A DNA stretch of 58,165 nt from Gammaproteobacteria bacterium (lineage in GTDB: Bacteria > Pseudomonadota > Gammaproteobacteria > Pseudomonadales > Azotimanducaceae). Location of the stretch: NCBI GenBank assembly GCA_018647445.1, contig JABGTE010000117.1, forward strand, positions 1-58,165, in the 5' to 3' direction. The notes beneath the pieces are model-generated. The model worked only from the letters and a program-made list of their open reading frames with translations, did not search any database and was not told where the DNA came from. The position numbers and the translations under genes were made by a program. Of the stretch, positions 16,555 through 25,957 are shown in pieces (within the stretch, counting starts at the first letter, position 1; each line of letters opens with the position of its first letter).

Positions 16555-19521
16555 ATGGATGCTCAATGGGTCTTAGTGGTTTGCGTCATTGCGCTGTTGC
16601 TTGTGCTTTACAGAATGAGCCGTCGGATTGATCAGAAAATCGCCCAGGTGTTAGAACAAACGTCGACTCAGCAGACAGCATCACCTGCAACGCCTGCGCC
16701 TTCGGAAGAATTGGGTGACGACAGTTTTTGGAAATGGTTTCAATCAAGCAAAGTTGCCTCAGTTGTTGTTCGTCGCCAAGTGATCTTAAGTGTAAATCCG
16801 GCGGCAGAACAATTATTAGACCGCAGCCTCCTCGAATTAAAAGACCGGCCAGCGTCAACGTTTATGACGCAGGCGAGTGCGGCCTATACACAAAAGGTGG
16901 GTAGTGAGCCCGAACTGGCTGAGCGAGAATACGAAATCGTGAAGCCTGACGGCGAGACGATTACGATTGTAACGCAACCGTCTATGCTGTCCATTGGCGG
17001 CGAGAATACTCGAGTTTTGATGATGTTTGATGTGACCGAGCAACGCCAGAGGGAAGCCGCTCTTCGAGATTCGGAGAAAACACTCGAGTCTGAATTGAAC
17101 CAAAAATCGGCCTCATTGGGTGAGGCCCAGACGTATCTGAACCTGGCCCTTGAGCATTTCTCGGAAGGCTATATTTTAGTGGACCCGTCGCTTTCGATTC
17201 GCTTTTTAAATCGAAGGGTTAGGGCAATTTTCCCGGAAGTTGCTCAGATGCTGCGTCCCGAGGTGGATTGGATGCTCGTGATCGATGCGATGCTTGATGA
17301 GGAGCTCATCCTAGCACCGACGGGTGCTGATAAAGCGGCCGTAAAAGCCTGGTTTGAGCAGGGAAGTCTTGCGGGCTTTGCGCAGCAGGATCTTGAGTTG
17401 AAAGACCATCGCTGTGTAAGAGTGACAATCAAAAGTTTGCCTGCGGGTGATCAGATTATTACCGTGGTTGATATCTCAGAGCTCAAGGCAGCCATTGCAA
17501 ACGCTGAGATTGCAGCGAGTTCGAAGTCCAATTTTTTGGCCAGTATGAGTCATGAGATCAGAACGCCTATGAATGGAATTTTAGGCATGGTTGATTTGAT
17601 GAAACGCAGTCCGTTAAGCGAAGATCAAAAAGAAATGGTTGCGACCATTCAGGACTCCGGTAAAGCCCTGCTGTCATTAATCAACGACATCTTGGATATC
17701 TCCAAAATTGAGGCTGGGCGAATCGAGTTAGAAATGTCGCCCTCAGATCTCGCTGAGGTCTCAGAAAGTGCGCTGGAAGTCATTGCCGCCAATGCGGCGA
17801 AGAACCAGCAATCCCTTATCTTAATTCAAGACCCTGCGGTTCCCAGTAATTTGCTCTTAGATGGCCTTCGCTTGCGACAAATCTTGGTTAATTTGGTTGG
17901 TAATGCCATTAAGTTTTCGCCTTTGGCGGCGGAGATCGTCGTGCGTATTGAGCTGCTGGAGCGTCAAGCCGGCGACTACTGCGATGTTTTGATTCGGGTT
18001 GTTGACCAAGGGATTGGCTTGTCTGCTGATGCGCAAAAAAATATATTTGCAGATTTTGCTCAGGCTGAAAAATCCACTAGCCGAATTTATGGCGGCACCG
18101 GATTGGGCCTTGCAATTTGCCGCCGCCTCGTCGAGGTCATGCAGGGTCGCATTGAGGTCATCAGTCAGTTGGGGCAGGGCGCGGAGTTTCAAATAGAGCT
18201 TCGATTGCTTGAGTCACCGGAGGTCGCACCTGAGCACGGCGCTGTGGATCTCTCTGGGGTCGATATCTTCTATATGAGTCGCTCTCAGCGAAGCTTTGAA
18301 TCAGTCAGTGGCGTGTTAACGCCGTTCGGCGCCAATTGCCATGCGGTTGTGGACCCTATGAATTTGGAAAGGGCGCTGGCATTGGATGCGGTTTCAACGA
18401 TCCCGGTAGTGATTTTATCGGATAGCTTTAGCCGGGCTGAGCAAGAAGCGATATGGCGACGAGTCGAAGCCAACGCCTTACCACAGCCGGTAGGATGGAT
18501 CTTTTTTAGTGCGGGTCGGGGACAGCGGCTGCGCTTGGTCAATGATCGATTGGCGCTGATCAGTAGTAACCCGTTTAGGCGGCGCGAATTGATGTCGGCC
18601 GCAGCACGGGTTGTTGGACGCGATGGGCTAGTGACCGAAACCGAAATGGCGGAGGTGCTCCAAGATGCCTGGGTACCAATGACAGCGGCAGAAGCAGCGC
18701 AAGAGGGGCTCCTAATTTTAGTGGCCGAAGATAATGCGGTAAATCAACAGGTTATTCGTCGACAACTCAACACCCTCGGTCTGGCCTGCGAGTTAGTCGA
18801 CGATGGGGTTGCGGCCTTGGACCGAATCCGGTTGGGTGGAATTGGTTTACTTTTGACAGATTGCGATATGCCCAATATGGATGGTTACGAATTAACGCGC
18901 AGGATTCGTCAAGAGGAAGTCGGCTCGGGCAATCCGTTGCCCATCGTCGCGATTACCGCCAATGCCATGGATGGGGCTGCAGCCGCCTGTTTTGAAGCAG
19001 GTATGAACGATTACTTATCCAAACCGCTCGAAATCGGTGCGCTACAGACGGTGTTGAGAACCTATTTGCCAAGTGCTGATCAGAACCAGAATGCTGCAAT
19101 CGACACACCGTCTGCAGCGTCCGGTCAATTGATCAGTACTACGCCTGAGTCGCCCGCTGAGGCTGATTTGGTCAGCGACGCATCTTCTGTTTTGGATCTA
19201 TCAGAACTCAATGCCTTGTTTGGTGATGACGTCGAAGTGCTCAATCAGCTGCTGGGAGAGTTTGTGACGTCACTCGATCAGGGCATCGCGGCGATGTTGT
19301 CTGGGTTTGATGTTGATGATTTCGAAGGGGTTCGAGGTGAAGCCCATAAGCTAAAGTCTTCTGCCCGCACGGTCGGAGCTCACACGTTGGCAGACCTCTG
19401 CCTTGAGCTCGAGCTAGCGGGTAAGGCCAAAGAAGGACCTGCGTTAAAAAACCACTTGGCTTCGCTGCAATCGATTTGCGATCAAACGAAGGAGGCCATT
19501 GCGCGCGCAATCAGCGCCTAG
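16555..19521 (+). CDS. hybrid sensor histidine kinase (PAS-PAS-HisKA-HATPase-REC-HPt)
   Basis: A 988-residue tripartite kinase. One short N-terminal membrane helix (about residues 3-20) is followed by two PAS-like domains (roughly 45-155 and 180-310). The HisKA box has MSHEIRTPMNG with phospho-acceptor His333, followed by the ATPase lid motifs (NLVGNAIKFS, GGTGLGLAI). A segment resembling a degenerate receiver (about 565-690) comes next, then a true receiver with Asp769 in TDCDMPNMDGY and Lys in LSKPLE. A C-terminal HPt domain has His931 in AHKLKSSARTVG. The layout is BarA/ArcB-like, but there is no periplasmic loop or HAMP domain. No response-regulator gene is adjacent, so the partner is unknown. 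GAGAGG (16542-16547), 7 nt before ATG 16555, favours this start over ATG 16540. Confidence 0.9.
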   Translation: MDAQWVLVVCVIALLLVLYRMSRRIDQKIAQVLEQTSTQQTASPATPAPSEELGDDSFWKWFQSSKVASVVVRRQVILSVNPAAEQLLDRSLLELKDRPASTFMTQASAAYTQKVGSEPELAEREYEIVKPDGETITIVTQPSMLSIGGENTRVLMMFDVTEQRQREAALRDSEKTLESELNQKSASLGEAQTYLNLALEHFSEGYILVDPSLSIRFLNRRVRAIFPEVAQMLRPEVDWMLVIDAMLDEELILAPTGADKAAVKAWFEQGSLAGFAQQDLELKDHRCVRVTIKSLPAGDQIITVVDISELKAAIANAEIAASSKSNFLASMSHEIRTPMNGILGMVDLMKRSPLSEDQKEMVATIQDSGKALLSLINDILDISKIEAGRIELEMSPSDLAEVSESALEVIAANAAKNQQSLILIQDPAVPSNLLLDGLRLRQILVNLVGNAIKFSPLAAEIVVRIELLERQAGDYCDVLIRVVDQGIGLSADAQKNIFADFAQAEKSTSRIYGGTGLGLAICRRLVEVMQGRIEVISQLGQGAEFQIELRLLESPEVAPEHGAVDLSGVDIFYMSRSQRSFESVSGVLTPFGANCHAVVDPMNLERALALDAVSTIPVVILSDSFSRAEQEAIWRRVEANALPQPVGWIFFSAGRGQRLRLVNDRLALISSNPFRRRELMSAAARVVGRDGLVTETEMAEVLQDAWVPMTAAEAAQEGLLILVAEDNAVNQQVIRRQLNTLGLACELVDDGVAALDRIRLGGIGLLLTDCDMPNMDGYELTRRIRQEEVGSGNPLPIVAITANAMDGAAAACFEAGMNDYLSKPLEIGALQTVLRTYLPSADQNQNAAIDTPSAASGQLISTTPESPAEADLVSDASSVLDLSELNALFGDDVEVLNQLLGEFVTSLDQGIAAMLSGFDVDDFEGVRGEAHKLKSSARTVGAHTLADLCLELELAGKAKEGPALKNHLASLQSICDQTKEAIARAISA

Positions 19522-19560
19522 TCTCAAGCGCCGGGGATGGACGGATTGCTTGGCGCAGTG

Positions 19561-20826
19561 TTAGCGTTCAATGTCTAAACGTTGGAAGAGTTTGGCGGTT
19601 ACGATCATATTGCCTTTAAGGCGAATGATTTCGATCTGATAGCCTGTGATTGTCAAGCAAACTGGCGCTTCCGGAATCGTTTCCAGTGTTTCGGTAATGA
19701 GTCCGTTCAGTGTTTTTGGCCCCTCAGAGGGTAATTGCCAGTTCAGTGCACGGTTAATCGCGCGAATAGTTGCGCCGCCATCAACGTAATATGAACCATC
19801 TTCCTGGGGATGAATATCGCTGCTCGCGGCGGCAAGGTCGGTCGTGAATTCACCGACAATCTCTTCAAGGATGTCCTCTAGGGTTACAATGCCTTGAATG
19901 TCTCCATACTCGTCAACGACCAATCCGATGCGCTCTTTCCGTTTTTGAAAGTGTCTGATTTGGGTCTGCAGTGAGGTGTTCTCAGGCACGAAATACGCAT
20001 CATCAATTTCCTGCAGCAAGGCGGCTTTGGTTAGCGTCTCACTTGATAAAAATCGAATCGCACTTCTGACATGCAAGATGCCAACGATATTTTCGATGCT
20101 CTCATGAAAAACAGGTAGCCTAGTGTGTTGGGCGTTACGGAGCTGTTGAATAATGGTGTCGAGGTCGTCATCAAGGTCAATGCCAATAATTTCGCTTTTA
20201 GGCACCATGATATCATCGACCGATACTTGATCTAGATCCAACACGCCCAGCATCATATTTTGAGATTGGGATGCGATTTTTGCGCCATCGAAAACCAAGG
20301 TTCTAAGTTCTTCACGACTGAGGTGGTCATTCTGTGAGGCCAGATGATTGATGCCGAACAAACGCAACAAGCCATTGGAGAGGGCTGAGACCAGCCAGAC
20401 CAAAGGATAGAACAAGAATAAGAGCACTCGCAGCAGATGGGACGAAGGTAATGCAATGCGCTCTGGAAAAGCCGCCGCAATGGTTTTAGGCGCGACCTCG
20501 GCGAAAATCAGAAAAATAAACGTGCAAATCACAGGCGCCCAGGCGACGCCACTTTCTCCGAGAATTTCGATCGCGAGCAACGTTGCGATCGATGCTGCCG
20601 AGAAGTTTACAAAGTTATTGCCAATTAGGATGACGCCGAGCAAACGGTCCGGGCGCTCAAGGAGTTGCGCGGCGCGTTTCGCACCTCGATGACCCTTCTT
20701 CGCCAAGTGCCGCAACCGATACCGGTTCAGCGCCATCATGGCGGTTTCGGAGGCAGAGAAGTAAGCGGATAAAAAAACGAGGCAAATGACAGCTGTAAGT
20801 AGTGTGCCTGTTGATGGGGCGTCCAA
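19561..20826 (-). CDS. corB: CNNM/CorC-family membrane protein (DUF21-CBS-CorC)
   Basis: A 421-residue protein with an N-terminal DUF21/CNNM membrane domain (four hydrophobic segments within about residues 1-160, SAYFSASETAMMALNRYRLRH). A pair of CBS domains (about 185-320, including IDDIMVPKSEI-like and VDEYGDIQGIVTLEDILEEIVGE stretches) and a C-terminal CorC/HlyC domain follow. The family is linked to Mg2+/Co2+ export or homeostasis. The order corB, ypjD, divergent ffh is the same as in E. coli (yfjD, ypjD, ffh), which supports the name. It lies 71 bp downstream of ypjD and is probably co-transcribed with it. Confidence 0.9.
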   Translation of the reverse strand: MDAPSTGTLLTAVICLVFLSAYFSASETAMMALNRYRLRHLAKKGHRGAKRAAQLLERPDRLLGVILIGNNFVNFSAASIATLLAIEILGESGVAWAPVICTFIFLIFAEVAPKTIAAAFPERIALPSSHLLRVLLFLFYPLVWLVSALSNGLLRLFGINHLASQNDHLSREELRTLVFDGAKIASQSQNMMLGVLDLDQVSVDDIMVPKSEIIGIDLDDDLDTIIQQLRNAQHTRLPVFHESIENIVGILHVRSAIRFLSSETLTKAALLQEIDDAYFVPENTSLQTQIRHFQKRKERIGLVVDEYGDIQGIVTLEDILEEIVGEFTTDLAAASSDIHPQEDGSYYVDGGATIRAINRALNWQLPSEGPKTLNGLITETLETIPEAPVCLTITGYQIEIIRLKGNMIVTAKLFQRLDIER

Positions 20827-20897
20827 GATGAGTCGAGCCTTATAGTATTAAGAAGACCTTGTAGCGGATCGGTCCCTTTCGTGTCAAGGCCGCAGTT

Positions 20898-21719
20898 TTA
20901 TGAAAGCACCACTTCGACCACAAACTTGCTGCCAAAATAACCAAGCGCGAGCAAGAGGAAGCCAAGCAGTGTCCAAGCTGCGGCCAGGCTGCCTCGCCAA
21001 CCAAGCCGATATCGGCCCCAGAGTAGGACCACAAAAACCAGCCAGGCCATAGCGGTTAGGATTGTGTGATGAATAAGCCCGGGCACTGCGCGCGAATCCA
21101 TAAATAAAAAGCCCGTGCCGATAGCAAGGGTTAAGGCAATTAAACCGATCCAAATCGACTCAAATAGAAGGGTGTCGAGGGTTTGAATGGGTAGAAATAA
21201 GGCGGCCCCGGATTGTTTTTTCTTCATTCTTTGGTCGTGCCAAGTTAAATACAAGGCTTGCAGAGCCCCGAGTGCCAGTAAACTATAGGCAAGGATCGAA
21301 AGAATAATGTGTAAGGTGAGTGCAGGCGCAACATCGACCCGGACTGGCCCGTGGCCCGTATAGACGGTTTGTATTAGGAGGGTGAGACCTGCGAGGGGAA
21401 AGACCAGTTGGGCGATATGGTTCATTGGGCGCCTTATTTGGTTGAGTGCAATCACAAGGCTCATCGCAAAGGCTGTGACGCTCAGCATCGGCAGCAGACC
21501 TAGGCTTACGGCATCACCTTGAAACAAACTGGTCTTGAGTAAAAAGCCGTGGCCGACGCAGGCGATTAACCCGAGGGCGATGCTTAGAAGGTCAGCTTTG
21601 GTGGCTTGAGTGAGATTTTGGACGCGACGTCGCGCTCTGAGGCCATTCGCGAAATATAATAAGCCGGTCAGCAGCGCCAGCAGTATGAAGCTCGGAGATG
21701 TTTGGAAGCTTTCGCTCAT
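20898..21719 (-). CDS. ypjD: YpjD/CcsA-like cytochrome c assembly-type membrane protein
   Basis: A 273-residue inner-membrane protein with about eight hydrophobic segments. It matches the CcsA/HemX-like family member encoded next to ffh in many gammaproteobacteria. Conserved features include the LHIILSILAYSLLALGALQALYL segment and a late histidine pair in GLIHHTILTAMAW. Relatives handle haem in cytochrome c maturation, but YpjD itself has no proven role. The gene is divergent from ffh with a 249-bp gap and lies upstream of corB in the same direction. Confidence 0.85.
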   Translation of the reverse strand: MSESFQTSPSFILLALLTGLLYFANGLRARRRVQNLTQATKADLLSIALGLIACVGHGFLLKTSLFQGDAVSLGLLPMLSVTAFAMSLVIALNQIRRPMNHIAQLVFPLAGLTLLIQTVYTGHGPVRVDVAPALTLHIILSILAYSLLALGALQALYLTWHDQRMKKKQSGAALFLPIQTLDTLLFESIWIGLIALTLAIGTGFLFMDSRAVPGLIHHTILTAMAWLVFVVLLWGRYRLGWRGSLAAAWTLLGFLLLALGYFGSKFVVEVVLS

Positions 21720-21968
21720 CGTAAGCCCTTTGAGGAGTTCTTGGTCTATAATATCAGTTACTCGGATTAAACTCTGCTGTCAGCTGCGATCTTCTTGCGT
21801 TGCTCTGATGTTTCTAAGCCAAATACAGAGGCTGCTCGCCATTAGGTGGTGATCTGCCTCGATTAGTTTAACGCCGAGCGGCAGCGAGGAGTAGTTTGTC
21901 GCGGGCAACACAGAAATTAGATGGGTCCAGATAAATAGTTGGAACAACTTTAAATAAGGTACAACACT

Positions 21969-23333
21969 ATGTTTGATAATTTAACCCGCAGGGTCAGCGC
22001 GGCGCTGGGTCAAATTGGCGGTAAAAAGACGTTATCAGAAGAGAATATTGCCGAAACCTTGCGCGAGGTCCGTCTGGCGTTGCTCGATGCTGACGTTGCC
22101 CTGGCTGTAGTTCAGGATTTTATGGACCGAATCCGGCAGCGGGCGATTGGCGCTGAGGTCGGTGCGAGTTTGTCGCCTGCGCAATCTTTCTTAAAGATCG
22201 TCAATGAAGAATTGGTGGCAGTGCTGGGCGGCGCTTCAGAGGGTCTCGATCTCAATAGCCAACCGCCTGCGGTGATTCTCCTCGCCGGACTTCAGGGGGC
22301 AGGTAAAACCACGACGGCGGCAAAGCTCGGCGTTTGGTTGAAGCAGCGTGAGGATAAACAGGTCATGTTGGTCAGCACCGACGTATATCGTCCAGCGGCC
22401 ATTCAGCAGTTGCAGACCCTCGCAGAGAGCGCAGGGCTTAGTTTTTTCGCGTCATCCACAGATCAGGCGCCGGAGCAAATTGCGAAAGATGCTCTGCAGG
22501 CTGCAAAGCGACAGTTTGTGGATGTCTTGATTGTTGATACTGCCGGACGGCTGGCGATTGACGACGACATGATGCAAGAAATCTCGAAGTTGCATGGGCA
22601 TCTAGATCCGGTTGAAACGCTCTTTGTTGTTGATGCGATGACCGGTCAGGATGCGGCCAATACAGCTAAACAGTTTGGCGCAGTCTTACCCTTAACGGGC
22701 GTCATTTTAACCAAAGCCGACGGGGATGCCCGGGGTGGCGCAGCTTTATCAGTACGCCAGGTCACGGGCCGACCGATTAAATTTATCGGTCAAGGCGAAA
22801 CGATCGAGGCTTTAGAATTATTTCACCCGGATCGAATTGCGTCCCGAATTCTGGGCATGGGCGATGTGATGTCGCTGATCGAAGAAGCCGAGCAAAAGAT
22901 AGACAAAGAGAAAGCGACGAAGCTTGCTAAGAAGATCCAAAAGGGCCGTAGCTTTGATCTCTCAGACTTTCGAGATCAGATCCAGCAGATGAACAACATG
23001 GGCGGATTAACCGGAATGCTGGATAAGCTTCCGGGCATGGGCAATATGGCCGAAACGGCAAAGGCGCGGGTCGATCAACAAAATTTTGGTCAGCTTGAAG
23101 CGATGATTAACTCGATGACGCCGAAAGAACGGAGTTTTCCGGACCTGATTAGTGGTTCCCGCAAACGCAGGATTGCCCGCGGTTCGGGAACAGAAATTCA
23201 AGATGTGAACCGTCTGCTCAAGCAGCACAAACAAATGCAAAAAATGATGAAAAAGCTTGGTAAGAAAGGCGGCATGACCAATATGATGCGTGGCATGGGT
23301 GGCATGATGAATCAAGGCAGTCGTCCGTTTTAG
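21969..23333 (+). CDS. ffh: signal recognition particle protein Ffh
   Basis: A 454-residue SRP54 GTPase that binds 4.5S RNA and hydrophobic signal sequences and targets ribosomes to FtsY and the Sec translocon. The N domain is at about 1-85. The G domain has GLQGAGKTTTAAKLG, DTAGRL and TKADGDARGG. The C-terminal M domain is methionine-rich (MMRGMGGMMNQG) with SGSRKRRIARGSG for RNA binding. AAGG precedes ATG 21969 by about 11 nt. The 249-bp upstream gap contains a TATAAT at 21747-21752 without a matching -35, and no other feature. Confidence 0.97.
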   Translation: MFDNLTRRVSAALGQIGGKKTLSEENIAETLREVRLALLDADVALAVVQDFMDRIRQRAIGAEVGASLSPAQSFLKIVNEELVAVLGGASEGLDLNSQPPAVILLAGLQGAGKTTTAAKLGVWLKQREDKQVMLVSTDVYRPAAIQQLQTLAESAGLSFFASSTDQAPEQIAKDALQAAKRQFVDVLIVDTAGRLAIDDDMMQEISKLHGHLDPVETLFVVDAMTGQDAANTAKQFGAVLPLTGVILTKADGDARGGAALSVRQVTGRPIKFIGQGETIEALELFHPDRIASRILGMGDVMSLIEEAEQKIDKEKATKLAKKIQKGRSFDLSDFRDQIQQMNNMGGLTGMLDKLPGMGNMAETAKARVDQQNFGQLEAMINSMTPKERSFPDLISGSRKRRIARGSGTEIQDVNRLLKQHKQMQKMMKKLGKKGGMTNMMRGMGGMMNQGSRPF

Positions 23334-23678
23334 GCGGATGAGGTAAGTTGGAGACGGCCTTTTTGACCCGTCAAGCGTTGCGATCCGTTGGCATTTCAAA
23401 GGTTTTATTCCGCAGTCGATTGGCTTACAATAAGCGCCCTCAGAAAGGGGCCGGTTAAAAAGTTCAGGATTTTCGTCAGGGCGAGCAAGAGCTGGCGTAA
23501 GTAGCGCGTGACAATCGGCGTCACGGTTGCAGGGGCAAATTTTGAAAATAAAAGATGCGCAACACTTGGGTTCGTGAGGGCTGCGTAGGATAATCAAGGT
23601 CTGTGGTGAGCACCTGCTGGGAACGGTCAGGCGCGGTACAGAAAAATTTTTAGACATTGAAGTAAGGGTGAAGAGAAC
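23334..23678. other. 345-bp intergenic region between ffh and rpsP
   Basis: No gene is supported. It contains a CGTGAC/GTCACG inverted repeat with a 7-nt loop (23507-23525) and the promoter candidate listed next. A long leftward open frame (23657 to 23007) is antisense to ffh and has no ribosome site or recognisable protein features. Confidence 0.5.
23566..23594 (+). promoter_or_regulatory. candidate promoter of the rpsP operon
   Basis: TTGGGT (23566-23571) and GATAAT (23589-23594) are 17 bp apart. The -10 matches consensus at five of six positions, the -35 at three. The site lies 85 bp upstream of rpsP, sensible for a ribosomal-protein operon leader. Confidence 0.4.
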
Positions 23679-23957
23679 ATGGTAACAATTCGATTAGCAC
23701 GCGGCGGCACCAAAAAGCGTCCTTTTTACTACGTCAGCGTTGCGGATCGTCGCGAAAGTCGCAACGGGCGTTTTATTGAACGTGTTGGTTTCTTCAATCC
23801 GTTAGCAAAGAGCTCAGACGAAAAAATGCGTTTAGACCTTGATCGCATCGACTACTGGACTCGACAAGGTGCTCAGCCTTCAGATCGGGTCAAGTCGCTG
23901 ATCAAAGCGTACCGCAAGGTCGTTCAAGTTGAGCCTGAAGCTGAAGCTGCGGCTTAA
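23679..23957 (+). CDS. rpsP: 30S ribosomal protein S16
   Basis: A 92-residue S16 protein with the invariant start [19 protein letters not shown], followed by [21 protein letters not shown]16 helps assemble the 5' domain of 16S rRNA. First gene of the rpsP-rimM-trmD-rplS operon. The C-terminus is a short acidic/alanine tail. Confidence 0.97.
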   Translation: MVTIRLARGGTKKRPFYYVSVADRRESRNGRFIERVGFFNPLAKSSDEKMRLDLDRIDYWTRQGAQPSDRVKSLIKAYRKVVQVEPEAEAAA

Positions 23958-23974
23958 CACCCGAGATTAATCCA

Positions 23975-24505
23975 TTGCTTGCCTCAGAGGACGCCCTGAT
24001 CCAAATCGGTTCAGTTGTCGGGGTCCATGGTGTAAAGGGATGGATTAAGTTGTTTTCTGACACCGATCCCGCAGAGCAAATTCTTAGGTACCATCCCTGG
24101 CACGTCCGGCAACACGGCAAATTGACAGCTGTAGAAGTTGCGGAAGTCCGCCAACAGGGCAAAAAAATTCAAGTGCGTTTCAAAGATGTTGATAATCGAA
24201 ATCAGGCGGAGGCCTGGGTCGGGGCGACCATCTGGACCAAAAAAACTGATTTTCCGGCGTTGCCAGAAGGCGAGTTCTATTGGCACCAGCTGATGGGTCT
24301 AACGGTTTCTAATACAGAAGGTGAAATCCTTGGTAGAGTCGTGCGTTTGGTTGAAACCGGCGCGAATGATGTTTTAGTGGTCGAGGCTTTTGCCGACAGT
24401 GTTGATGGCCTTGAGCGGCTTATTCCGTATGTCGAGCCGCAATTCATTTTGAAGGTCGATCTTGAAAGCGGCTCAATCCTCGTTAATTGGTCCAAGGACT
24501 TCTGA
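23975..24505 (+). CDS. rimM: 16S rRNA processing protein RimM
   Basis: A 176-residue 30S-maturation factor that binds S19 and the 16S 3' domain. The N-terminal RimM domain (IQIGSVVGVHGVKGWIKLFS) is followed by a PRC-barrel (FYWHQLMGLTVSNTEGEILG, RLIPYVEPQFILKVDLESG). The start is TTG 23975, since no ATG or GTG precedes the conserved GSVVGVHG segment in this frame. It follows rpsP by 17 bp, and its stop codon overlaps the trmD start. Confidence 0.95.
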   Translation: MLASEDALIQIGSVVGVHGVKGWIKLFSDTDPAEQILRYHPWHVRQHGKLTAVEVAEVRQQGKKIQVRFKDVDNRNQAEAWVGATIWTKKTDFPALPEGEFYWHQLMGLTVSNTEGEILGRVVRLVETGANDVLVVEAFADSVDGLERLIPYVEPQFILKVDLESGSILVNWSKDF

Positions 24506-25245
24506 TGAAGTTTGCCGTCGTGTCTTTGATGCCTGAAATGTTCAATTCGATTCAAGACTTCGGCGTCACGAGCAGGGCCTTTGAACGGGGTTTGGTCACC
24601 CTAACGGTTGTGAACCCGAGGGAGTTTGCTGAGGATCGACATGGTACGGTTGATGATCGGCCCTATGGCGGCGGCCCAGGAATGGTACTCAAAGCCGAGC
24701 CAATGTTGGCAGCGGTTAAGGCTGCTAAGGCTGCAGTAGGGGGTACGCCAATTGTTGTGCACTTCTCGCCAAGAGGGAAACCGCTGGACCAAGGATTGCT
24801 CGCAGAGTGGATCGAGCATTTTGATGAGATGGTGTTTTTGGCCAGTCGTTATGAAGGTTTGGATGAACGGGTTATCGATTCTGTTGTCGATCTTGAGGTT
24901 TGCGTCGGGGATTTTGTCGTCAGCGGGGGTGAATTGCCAGCGATGATGGCGCTTGATGCCATGATTCGGCTACTTCCGGGGGTGCTCGGCGACGAATCTT
25001 CAAAAAATGATGAGTCTTTTATTGACGGATTGCTCGAATACCCTCAGTATACGCGTCCTGAAACAGTCGGTGGGCGCGTCGTGCCAAAAGTGTTGCTCAG
25101 TGGCGACCATAAGGCAATAGCGCAGTGGCGGCACCAGCAATCTTTGATGGTTACGCAATTAAGGCGTCCCGATCTGCTAAAGCGCCGCGGTGTAACAGAT
25201 CAAGAGGCGCGGTTTCTTGAGACAAAGAGTCAGAAGCCTGAGTAA
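24505..25245 (+). CDS. trmD: tRNA (guanine37-N1)-methyltransferase TrmD
   Basis: A 246-residue SPOUT methyltransferase that makes m1G37 in tRNAs reading CNN codons and prevents frameshifting. Motifs include RPYGGGPGMVLKAEPM, the trefoil-knot segment FLASRYEGLDERVID, and DFVVSGGELPAMMALDAMIRL-type SAM binding. ATG 24505 overlaps the rimM stop (TGATG) and has AAGGA at 24494-24498 six nt before it. This start is preferred over the in-frame TTG 24487. Confidence 0.97.
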   Translation: MKFAVVSLMPEMFNSIQDFGVTSRAFERGLVTLTVVNPREFAEDRHGTVDDRPYGGGPGMVLKAEPMLAAVKAAKAAVGGTPIVVHFSPRGKPLDQGLLAEWIEHFDEMVFLASRYEGLDERVIDSVVDLEVCVGDFVVSGGELPAMMALDAMIRLLPGVLGDESSKNDESFIDGLLEYPQYTRPETVGGRVVPKVLLSGDHKAIAQWRHQQSLMVTQLRRPDLLKRRGVTDQEARFLETKSQKPE

Positions 25246-25257
25246 TGAGGAAACGAT

Positions 25258-25611
25258 ATGAACAACAATAAGATCATTCAGCAAATTGAAGCATCTCAAT
25301 TGAAGGCAGACCTTCCGGACTATGCGCCCGGCGATACGTTGGTCGTTCAAGTTCGCGTAGCAGAAGGTAATCGTGAACGATTACAAGCCTTTGAAGGCGT
25401 TGTCATCGGAAAGAAAAACCGTGGGTTGAATTCTGCATTTATCCTTCGAAAGATCTCCCACGGTGTCGGCGTTGAGCGAACCTTCCAAGCTCACAGCCCA
25501 CTGATCGAGAGTATTACGGTGAAGCGGCGCGGCGATGTTCGTAAGGCGAAGCTGTACTATCTCAGAGAACGAAGCGGCCGATCGGCACGAATCAAAGAAA
25601 AATTGAAATAA
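25258..25611 (+). CDS. rplS: 50S ribosomal protein L19
   Basis: A 117-residue L19 protein of the subunit interface. Conserved stretches are FAPGD-like [36 protein letters not shown] and [22 protein letters not shown] at 25246-25250 provides the ribosome site. Last gene of the operon, followed by a strong intrinsic terminator. Confidence 0.97.
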   Translation: MNNNKIIQQIEASQLKADLPDYAPGDTLVVQVRVAEGNRERLQAFEGVVIGKKNRGLNSAFILRKISHGVGVERTFQAHSPLIESITVKRRGDVRKAKLYYLRERSGRSARIKEKLK

Positions 25612-25676
25612 GCTGGCCGGGCGAGGCGTACCCTTAGAGGGAGCCTCACTATTCCTATGTGATAAATAAGATAATG

Positions 25677-25700
25677 GGGTCCTTCCAACGGACCCTTTTT
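25677..25700 (+). terminator. Rho-independent terminator of the rpsP operon
   Basis: GGGTCC and GGACCC form a perfect 6-bp stem with a 7-nt loop, followed directly by TTTTT. It lies 65 bp after the rplS stop. Confidence 0.85.
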
Positions 25701-25767
25701 GCGTTGGTGTCATTGCCTAATGACAATGTTGCTATGCTAAGGCCATTCGCTTAAACCATCGCCCTGC

Positions 25768-25779
25768 ACGTTATAACGT
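25768..25779. promoter_or_regulatory. 12-bp palindrome upstream of the MFS gene
   Basis: ACGTTATAACGT is a perfect palindrome, extended to a near-perfect inverted repeat by flanking GC and T-GC. It lies in the 346-bp gap after rplS, 180 bp before the MFS start, and could be an operator. No regulator gene is nearby. Confidence 0.35.
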
Positions 25780-25904
25780 TGCCAGCGCTGCGCTGCGCTC
25801 CGGTCACGGTGAGTCGGTGGTCTGAGGTCGCAGCTAGTGTAAGTCGTTGATTCAGTTCAATAGCCATCCTTCCTTCCGACCGAACAATAGTGCTACATTC
25901 TTGT

Positions 25905-25943
25905 CAGTTGCGCAGCATCTCGGCTGCGCGCCGCAGGCAACTG
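25905..25943 (+). promoter_or_regulatory. large stem-loop just before the MFS ribosome site
   Basis: CAGTTGC (25905-25911) pairs with GCAACTG (25937-25943), and inside it GCAGC pairs with GCTGC (25912-25916 / 25923-25927). An alternative inner stem is GCGCAGC/GCTGCGC. The element ends 2 nt before the GAGG that serves the MFS start, so it could affect initiation or RNA stability. Confidence 0.45.
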
Positions 25944-25957
25944 TTGAGGTGATGCAA

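Noticed and set aside
23007-23657. 216-aa leftward frame across the ffh 3' end and the gap before rpsP
   Set aside because: Antisense to the conserved Ffh M domain, with no ribosome site and no recognisable protein features.
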